From Desulfosporosinus sp. (GTDB taxonomy: Bacteria > Bacillota > Desulfitobacteriia > Desulfitobacteriales > Desulfitobacteriaceae), in assembly GCA_003513495.1 (NCBI GenBank), contig DOPM01000015.1, positions 1 through 10,444 of the forward strand: 10,444 nt of DNA, given 5' to 3'. Positions 6,351-10,444 of this stretch are shown here, one piece after another. Under the pieces are notes generated by a model, which made no database searches, was not told the origin of the DNA, and saw only the letters and a program-made list of their open reading frames with translations. Within the stretch, counting starts at the first letter, position 1, and each line of letters opens with the position of its first letter. A program made the translations under genes and the position numbers.

Positions 6351-6599
6351 ATGAAGGTGATCATGGACCCAATTGAAATGATCGCTTGGTTTGAAATCCC
6401 GGGTACACCTCGTCCTATCCGCTTCCGACATGGCGGAAGTGTTGTTAAGGTCGAAATGATTCACAGAATATCCGAAGAAAAAATTGCCGGTAATCGCATG
6501 AAGGTCTATGAATGTCAGAGTGAGATCCATGGTCAGATGAGGCGTTTTCAGCTTAAATATGAACTCCAGACATGCAAGTGGTTTCTATGGAAGATTTAA
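6351..6599 (+). CDS. DUF6504-like small protein, translesion polymerase partner
   Basis: This 82-residue, beta-rich protein contains GTPRPIRFRHGG (about 18-29), a run of alternating hydrophobic residues and a C-terminal CKWFLWKI. The pattern PxRF...G...V near the start and W-F-L at the end resembles DUF6504, a domain found beside Y-family polymerase and ImuB-type genes. I place it there with moderate confidence. The ATG at 6351 is chosen over an upstream TTG at 6333 because GGAGG lies eight bases before it. The gene is first in an SOS-type operon; its stop is two bases from the polymerase start, so translation is probably coupled. A role as an accessory or regulator of the polymerase is inferred from context only. 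No catalytic motif, signal peptide or membrane segment is visible. Confidence 0.65.
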   Translation: MKVIMDPIEMIAWFEIPGTPRPIRFRHGGSVVKVEMIHRISEEKIAGNRMKVYECQSEIHGQMRRFQLKYELQTCKWFLWKI

Positions 6600-6601
6600 G
6601 C

Positions 6602-7858
6602 ATGGGCAAGAGAATTATTTTCCATATCGACGCAAACAGTGCTTATTTATCGTGGTCTGCAGTAGCCAAACTCCAGCATGGTGATTCTCTTGATTTAAGA
6701 ACCGTACCTTCGATCGTCGGAGGCAATCCAGAAACTCGCCACGGAATTGTCTTAACCAAATCAATTCCAGCCAAAAAATATGGTATTCAAACAGGTGAAA
6801 CCCTCCGAGAAGCTTTAAACAAATGTCCTGACTTGATCATTGTCCCGCCTGATTACTCGCTTTACATGCAGTGTAGTATTGCATTTGGGGATATTCTTCT
6901 TCGTGAGTTCTCGCCCCTGGTTGAGCAATATTCGATCGATGAGTACTTTTTAGATTTCACCAGCATGGAACGTCTCTATGTCGATCCGATTAAAGCAGCG
7001 CATACTATCAAAGACAAAATTAGGGATGAACTTGGCTTTACGGTCAATATCGGAATCTCAACTAATAAGCTTTTAGCAAAAATGGCCTCCGAACTCCAGA
7101 AGCCAGACAAAGTACATACTATTTTTCCCGAAGAGATACCAACCAAGATGTGGCCCCTCCCTATTGAGGAATTATTCATGGTCGGCCGAGCTACGTCTAA
7201 AAAGCTGCGATCAAGGAATATCAAAACCATTGGTGATCTAGCTCACGCTGATCCGGCATGGGTGCAACTCTTTTTAAAATCACATGGGCTCCTGGTCTGG
7301 AATTATGCTAATGGCCAGGATATTTCGCTGGTACGCGAGAATCGCCGTCCAATAATTAAGGGTATTGGAAACTCGACAACAATCCCCTTTGATGTTGAGG
7401 ACAGAAACACGGCCCATTTAGTATTACTTTCTCTGACTGAGACCGTTGCCGCGAGATTACGTCAAGCAGGCTACTGTGCTCGATTAGTTTCAGTTTCTAT
7501 CAAAACAAGTGAATTCTATTCATGCTCTCACCAACGAAAGATTGCATCCGCAATTGATTGCACTAATGCGATCCATCAGATTGCCTGCGAACTATTTGAC
7601 GAGCTATGGAAGGGTGAGCCTATTCGGCATTTGGGAGTAAGAGTCTCTGAATTCTGTCAGAACGATTTTCAGCAATTATCCATTTTTGAAAAGGATTATG
7701 TTAAAGAAAGGGTTTTGGACAAGACCGTCGATTCGATACGTGCAAGATTTGGAAATGGTTCAGTTTTTAGATCTTCTTTCATAAACAGTGGTGTTCGCTT
7801 CAGCTGTGGCGGAACCATGAATGACGAGGAATACCCTATGATGTCCAGTCTGTTATAA
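6602..7858 (+). CDS. Y-family translesion DNA polymerase (DinB/UmuC type)
   Basis: This 418-residue enzyme copies past damaged bases in DNA at low fidelity. The palm begins HIDANSAYLSW with catalytic Asp10 and a Tyr15 at the steric-gate position. SIDEYFLDFT (111-120) supplies Asp113 and Glu114. VNIGISTNKLLAKMAS (148-163) is the typical following palm segment; helix-hairpin-helix residues lie near 192-215 (FMVGRATSKKL...TIGDLA). The little-finger domain follows, and QQLSIF (357-362) is a good sliding-clamp binding motif. Length is normal for the family. I start at ATG 6602, where GGAAG lies eight bases upstream; in-frame ATGs at 6572 and 6587 fall inside the previous gene. DVN-like motif context (D-A-N) is closer to UmuC-like Firmicute enzymes than to E. 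coli DinB. Regulated with the upstream small gene by the LexA-box promoter. All key residues are intact. Confidence 0.93.
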   Translation: MGKRIIFHIDANSAYLSWSAVAKLQHGDSLDLRTVPSIVGGNPETRHGIVLTKSIPAKKYGIQTGETLREALNKCPDLIIVPPDYSLYMQCSIAFGDILLREFSPLVEQYSIDEYFLDFTSMERLYVDPIKAAHTIKDKIRDELGFTVNIGISTNKLLAKMASELQKPDKVHTIFPEEIPTKMWPLPIEELFMVGRATSKKLRSRNIKTIGDLAHADPAWVQLFLKSHGLLVWNYANGQDISLVRENRRPIIKGIGNSTTIPFDVEDRNTAHLVLLSLTETVAARLRQAGYCARLVSVSIKTSEFYSCSHQRKIASAIDCTNAIHQIACELFDELWKGEPIRHLGVRVSEFCQNDFQQLSIFEKDYVKERVLDKTVDSIRARFGNGSVFRSSFINSGVRFSCGGTMNDEEYPMMSSLL

Positions 7859-7887
7859 AAAGAGCTCTCACCGTTTTCGATGGGAGC
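7857..7887 (-). terminator. intrinsic terminator of small-RNA-like copy B
   Basis: GCTCTCA (7864-7870) pairs with TGGGAGC (7881-7887), and an inner CG/CG stem closes a TTTT loop past one C-A mismatch. On the minus strand it is followed by five T residues. It abuts the polymerase stop codon. There is no T-run on the plus strand, so it is a poor terminator for the polymerase operon, for which I find no other. Confidence 0.65.
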
Positions 7888-7945
7888 CTAAGCTTGTAAC
7901 TTTATGGGACGATCCGGCATAGTATGTATTAGGATATAATTGGCA
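7857..7945 (-). ncRNA. candidate small RNA, copy B
   Basis: On the minus strand AATACATACTATGCCGG (7930 down to 7914), a conserved stretch ending GTTACAA (to 7894), then the terminator hairpin, follow the same order as in copy A at 5001-5090. A TATAT-containing stretch (TATATCC) lies just upstream and could be part of a promoter, but no convincing -35 is visible. Both copies point the same way and lie at the outer edges of the ligase/polymerase block. Function unknown. Confidence 0.4.
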
Positions 7946-8015
7946 TTCTATGAGATCTTGGGCAACTCTCCCCTAATTACATCTTCCATTATAGCCACTT
8001 GCAGGTTTGCAGAGG

Positions 8016-8141
8016 CTACACTTTCCTGGAAAGGTCAGGAACCATAAGACCTGCAGCTAACCGGGCAAGTGTATAAATCCGGACCTTTCGTCCTGTTTCT
8101 ATGTCGCTGACAAACTTAAGGCAATTATTTTGGCTGTCCAT
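8016..8141 (-). pseudogene. remnant of an XRE-family helix-turn-helix regulator
   Basis: The 41-codon frame reads FVSDIETGRK (10-19) followed by IYTLARLAAGLMVPDL (22-37). This is the second half of an XRE/Cro-type DNA-binding domain: recognition helix, E-x-G-R turn and the helix with T-L-x-x-L-A. The first helices and any C-terminal domain are missing. The upstream sequence in this and the other frames does not restore them, and no ribosome binding site precedes the only ATG. XRE regulators often control integrative elements and defence loci, so this may be a former island regulator. Confidence 0.5.
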
Positions 8142-8422
8142 TTTTCTATTGCCAATGAATATACCCTGGCCAACAGGGCGTTTACAACTGGATTTGAGGA
8201 GCTAGTGCCATTATACAGAGTCTTCGTTTCATTTCCCCTAAGGACTGTTTTGTCGGTCGGAGCAACACAATTAAGCATCTTTTCGCCGTGCTGTATGACT
8301 TGCCTTCTGCGCCTACCGCTATAGACACGGATGATTTGCAGGGAAGTCTAATCCATCCTCATCCCCCCGTCATTACAAGACGAGCATGTTGTGACAATGC
8401 CCAGATCAGTTTCATAATTCCG

Positions 8423-8452
8423 GTCTCTTAGGCCTTACTTGACTTAAGAGAC
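8423..8452. repeat. hairpin with GTCTCTTA/TAAGAGAC arms
   Basis: Arms GTCTCTTA (8423-8430) and TAAGAGAC (8445-8452) are perfectly complementary and extend by a G-T and a G-C pair. It stands 15 bases before a second, longer hairpin. No T-run follows on either strand. Confidence 0.5.
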
Positions 8453-8467
8453 GTTTAGACGATGAGA

Positions 8468-8501
8468 ATCGAATTCCCAACCTTCGGCTTGGGAATTCGA
8501 T
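8468..8501. repeat. perfect 13-bp hairpin
   Basis: ATCGAATTCCCAA (8468-8480) and TTGGGAATTCGAT (8489-8501) are perfectly complementary around an eight-base loop CCTTCGGC with a TTCG centre. No T-run follows, so it is not a simple terminator. It may be a structured RNA, a recombination site or the end of a lost element. Confidence 0.6.
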
Positions 8502-8547
8502 GTCGTAAGTCTTATCTAGTCCTATGGTATTAGTGTTTAAGGCTATC

Positions 8548-8937
8548 TAATTAATTATTCCTGTAATTAATTAACCTTCTTTCCCCTCTATTTTCGCCTA
8601 ATCACAAGCTCGTTGTCGTCAAATTGTCGTCAACTATAACATATTATTTCTTTGAAAGACTACACAGTTTTCTCATCAATCATATTTTCTACTGCTTCCA
8701 GGCCATTCTTATAGCTTATTTCAATTGTTATCCCGTTAATATCCTTTGTATGTATCGAATGAAAATAATGTATCAATGCTCATTTCTAAGAAAAAGGTAT
8801 AATCATTAATGAATTCGATTATTTCTTTCTGTTTATGTTTATAGCATTTGAATAAATAAAGGAAAAACCGCCTATCCTTCTTTTTGTGTCAACGCATTTT
8901 CAGTCTTTAACGATGTTAGTTTTATTCTCATAAATAG
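8548..8937. other. AT-rich gene-free stretch with repeats
   Basis: I see no credible gene here. An inverted repeat TAATTAATTA occurs at 8548-8557 and 8564-8573. TTGTCGTCAA is repeated at 8613-8622 and 8624-8633, an 11-base period of about one helical turn. The remainder up to the FRG gene is AT-rich without a clear terminator. Confidence 0.45.
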
Positions 8938-9900
8938 CTATTGTGCGCATCGAGCATCATCTTTCATTCTTTGGAACACACCATTAAATCCAAAGAATAT
9001 GCTGTCGGCCCCATAATTCAAATCTGTTAGCACCTCATATAGAGTACGCGCTTCCTTAATTGGTAAGTAAAACTTATATAGCAGAATAGTATAACTTGAA
9101 TCAGATAGTACTAAATTAATATCATTTTCTAATACATAATTACTTATTAACTCGTCTAATGGTGTTCGATTAACTCTAATTATTTTATCTTCTAAAATTC
9201 GAAAGGGTTCTTTTACTAATTGGTTTTCGTACTCCCAGCAAGATAGAACCCCCTTCTGACATAAAAGATTTGGATTCCTATTGTAATTTGGTTTTATCAG
9301 TCTAAGCGGTATTCTTGATGTAGTAATTTTACGAAATTCAAATTCCCTATAGTTTAAAGCCCATAAAACCATATTTTCATCATCAACTTGATTTTTATTT
9401 AACGCCCCAGAAACTGCAAAATATAAGGATATCATATGGCTTAAACTCCAATCAATAAGACGAGTCGGAACACCATAATGTTGGGCGAGAGCAGCTAACT
9501 CTAAAAATTCTTCCGGAATCCATTTTTCACTTGCCATTTTGCTGAAGTATGGAAAAATGTTTAATACTTCATTTCTCATAAAAGAAATTTCTGGTACAGT
9601 AATCCCTCTCTCGTCGGCTAATGTAAAAAATCTCTTCAATGCACAAACTTCATAATATTGTTGCCAATACTCCCATTCGTCTTGCCCATCAACTACTCTG
9701 CCCATTCCGCTTAAAGAGTAGAGTTTAGACTTGTTTTCTTCTCTTAATACGCTCGGAAGCAACTTATAATTAGCACTTGATTCACCTCTAAAAATATAAT
9801 CTTTTAACACATATTTATATTTACCAAATGGAGAAAGCTCATGAAATAATTCTTCTGTATTCTCAAAATGAACTTCCTTAATAAAATCAGATGTTTCCAT
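8938..9900 (-). CDS. FRG-domain protein
   Basis: This 320-residue protein carries the FRG domain, named for its Phe-Arg-Gly motif. FRGE is at 37-40 in YIFRGESSANYKLLPSVLR, and the second conserved block LAALAQHYGVPTRLIDW (135-151) is followed by the aromatic helix SLYFAVSGAL. A third block with CQKGVLSCW lies near 213-221. The biochemical activity of FRG domains is not established to my knowledge; they are frequent in phage-defence and mobile-element contexts, sometimes with nuclease partners. Here the gene stands alone. I start at the ATG at 9900; GGAGG lies 11 bases upstream, a slightly long spacing, and an in-frame GTG at 9918 overlaps that site. No membrane segment or signal peptide is visible. 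Family assignment is strong, function inferred. Confidence 0.88.
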   Translation of the reverse strand: METSDFIKEVHFENTEELFHELSPFGKYKYVLKDYIFRGESSANYKLLPSVLREENKSKLYSLSGMGRVVDGQDEWEYWQQYYEVCALKRFFTLADERGITVPEISFMRNEVLNIFPYFSKMASEKWIPEEFLELAALAQHYGVPTRLIDWSLSHMISLYFAVSGALNKNQVDDENMVLWALNYREFEFRKITTSRIPLRLIKPNYNRNPNLLCQKGVLSCWEYENQLVKEPFRILEDKIIRVNRTPLDELISNYVLENDINLVLSDSSYTILLYKFYLPIKEARTLYEVLTDLNYGADSIFFGFNGVFQRMKDDARCAQ

Positions 9901-10130
9901 AATGGCAAATGCCTCCACACTTTATACTTTTTTGATTACTTCGACATATAGAGTTTAACTCCTTCATTGATCTCAGAACTCCCCCAACTACATCTGTTTC
10001 TTCAAATTGTTCCAGAGAATGTCCTTCGCTAAATTCCCAACAAACGAAGCTTGGGATACCGAAATTTCTATTGCTCATTCAGGCATGCATAATAAAATGC
10101 TGGAACCCTCATCTAACTCTTAACTTCTCT

Positions 10131-10272
10131 ATACTTTTGCTACGATTCTCTTGGAAGAAGGCAGGGATCTAAGTGTCATTCAAGAGCTACTCGTCACACT
10201 AACATAGAGACACCTAATATTTGTCCCCGAGTCAGAAGAAAAAACTTAAAGAAAAAGCGGCATCGAAAATAG
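10131..10272 (+). pseudogene. C-terminal remnant of a tyrosine recombinase
   Basis: In one plus-strand frame TFATILLEEGRDLSVIQELL (from 10133) matches the HSFATHLLEEG-DLR-IQELLGH block of XerC/D-like and integron-type recombinases. After codon 10190-10192 the match moves to another frame: RHTNIETPNICPRVRRKNLK (from 10192), equivalent to GHTSIETTxIYTHV-RKNLK. So a frameshift splits it, the GH before the second His box is altered to RH, and the nucleophilic Tyr is replaced by Cys (TGT at 10222-10224). A stop lies before TFAT at 10121-10123. The catalytic domain upstream is not recognisable. It is a dead fragment, possibly of the island's own integrase. Confidence 0.65.
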
Positions 10273-10331
10273 ATGGCCACTTGAGACCAAGAAAAAGAAA
10301 AAACAATAGCAACAACAAAAAAAAAGCCTAT

Positions 10332-10351
10332 GTTGCAACGTTATTGTAACG
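10332..10351. repeat. GTTGCAAC iteron near the right edge
   Basis: GTTGCAACG (10332-10340) followed by a variant ATTGTAACG repeats the motif seen at 273-299. It sits just outside the IS21-like tip. Confidence 0.4.
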
Positions 10352-10362
10352 ATAAGTATAAG

Positions 10363-10444
10363 TGTGCGAATGTCAAGAAAATAGTGAGCCACTCGCCAGA
10401 AAAAAGTTGATCCACTAACGTCAGTAAAATAGTGATCCATGTTG
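10363..10444 (+). mobile_element. terminal repeats of an IS21-family element running off the window
   Basis: From a TGTGCGAATGTC tip the sequence carries three related repeats: TGAGCCAC (10385-10392), TGATCCAC (10408-10415) and TGATCCAT (10433-10440), each preceded by an A-rich AAAAT/AAAAAGT stretch and spaced 23 and 25 bases. Multiple terminal repeats of about this length are the hallmark of IS21-family ends, where they bind the IstA transposase. The istA and istB genes would lie beyond the right edge. The exact outer boundary is estimated from the TG rule. Confidence 0.5.

Larger units (their letters stand above)
7946..8547. other. gene-free stretch with decayed sequence and hairpins
   Basis: Base composition is more balanced than in neighbouring intergenic DNA, suggesting former coding or structured RNA sequence. 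It includes an XRE-type remnant (8016-8141, minus), and a minus-strand open stretch from about 8350 to 8096 whose peptide (RMLNCVAPTDKTVLRG...) I cannot assign. A plus-strand open frame at 8130-8324 over the same DNA also lacks recognisable features. Two strong hairpins follow at 8423-8501. I find no intact gene. Confidence 0.4.

Noticed and set aside
8130..8324. 64-codon plus-strand frame
   Set aside because: No ribosome binding site or family resemblance, and it overlaps an XRE remnant on the other strand.
8460..8501. tRNA T-arm or second attachment site
   Set aside because: The GGGAATTCGATTCTC stretch on the minus strand has a five-base loop instead of seven, and no other tRNA arms are present.
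9887..10078. 63-codon minus-strand frame just upstream of the FRG gene
   Set aside because: No ribosome binding site, no recognisable family, overlaps the FRG start; probably chance or a decayed fragment.
10246..10440. 64-codon minus-strand frame rich in Phe and Cys
   Set aside because: It is the translation of A-rich DNA and the IS21-like terminal repeats.
1..10444. CRISPR array
   Set aside because: No set of regularly spaced direct repeats of 24-37 bases with unique spacers was found.

Overview
The window looks like an accessory region from a low-GC, Gram-positive, probably spore-forming Clostridia-type bacterium. A Desulfosporosinus/Desulfitobacterium-like member of the Peptococcaceae is my guess, not a proof. 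The evidence is AT-rich intergenic DNA, strong AGGAGG-type ribosome binding sites, T-tailed intrinsic terminators, a Bacillus-type LexA box (GAAC-N4-GTTC class) and a Clostridia-style Y-family polymerase. No housekeeping gene is present.

Left end (1-461): a possible IS21-family tip, then the native terminator and the 3' half of a tRNA-Thr(CGT) gene on the minus strand. The 5' half is missing. This is what remains where an integrative element entered a tRNA gene: chromosome to the left, island to the right. Short phased repeats beside it resemble recombinase arm sites.

Defence-like block (462-4859, all minus strand): a GIY-YIG nuclease protein behind a palindrome-overlapped promoter; a frameshifted HExxH metallopeptidase-like gene; a DUF7662 protein; an unrecognised 190-residue protein with a degenerate NTPase look; a HEPN-domain putative ribonuclease; and the first 74 codons of an OLD-family ATPase. 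Several are broken, so the block appears to be both accumulating and decaying.

DNA repair block (5000-7950): an ATP-dependent DNA ligase gene interrupted by one in-frame TAA (minus strand) lies divergent to a two-gene plus-strand operon. That operon encodes a small DUF6504-like protein and a Y-family translesion polymerase, and its promoter carries two LexA-like boxes. The block is bracketed by two copies of a short conserved minus-strand element ending in an intrinsic terminator (5001-5090 and 7857-7945), possibly a small RNA family. A third, related terminator and a GC-rich structured segment lie between the divergent genes. Together these suggest an SOS-inducible damage-tolerance cassette with unexplained RNA elements around it.

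Right end (7946-10444): a long stretch without an intact gene holding an XRE-type regulator remnant, two strong hairpins and phased direct repeats. It is followed by an FRG-domain protein (minus strand), a decayed tyrosine recombinase C-terminus (plus strand, catalytic Tyr replaced by Cys), and terminal repeats of an IS21-family element running off the window.
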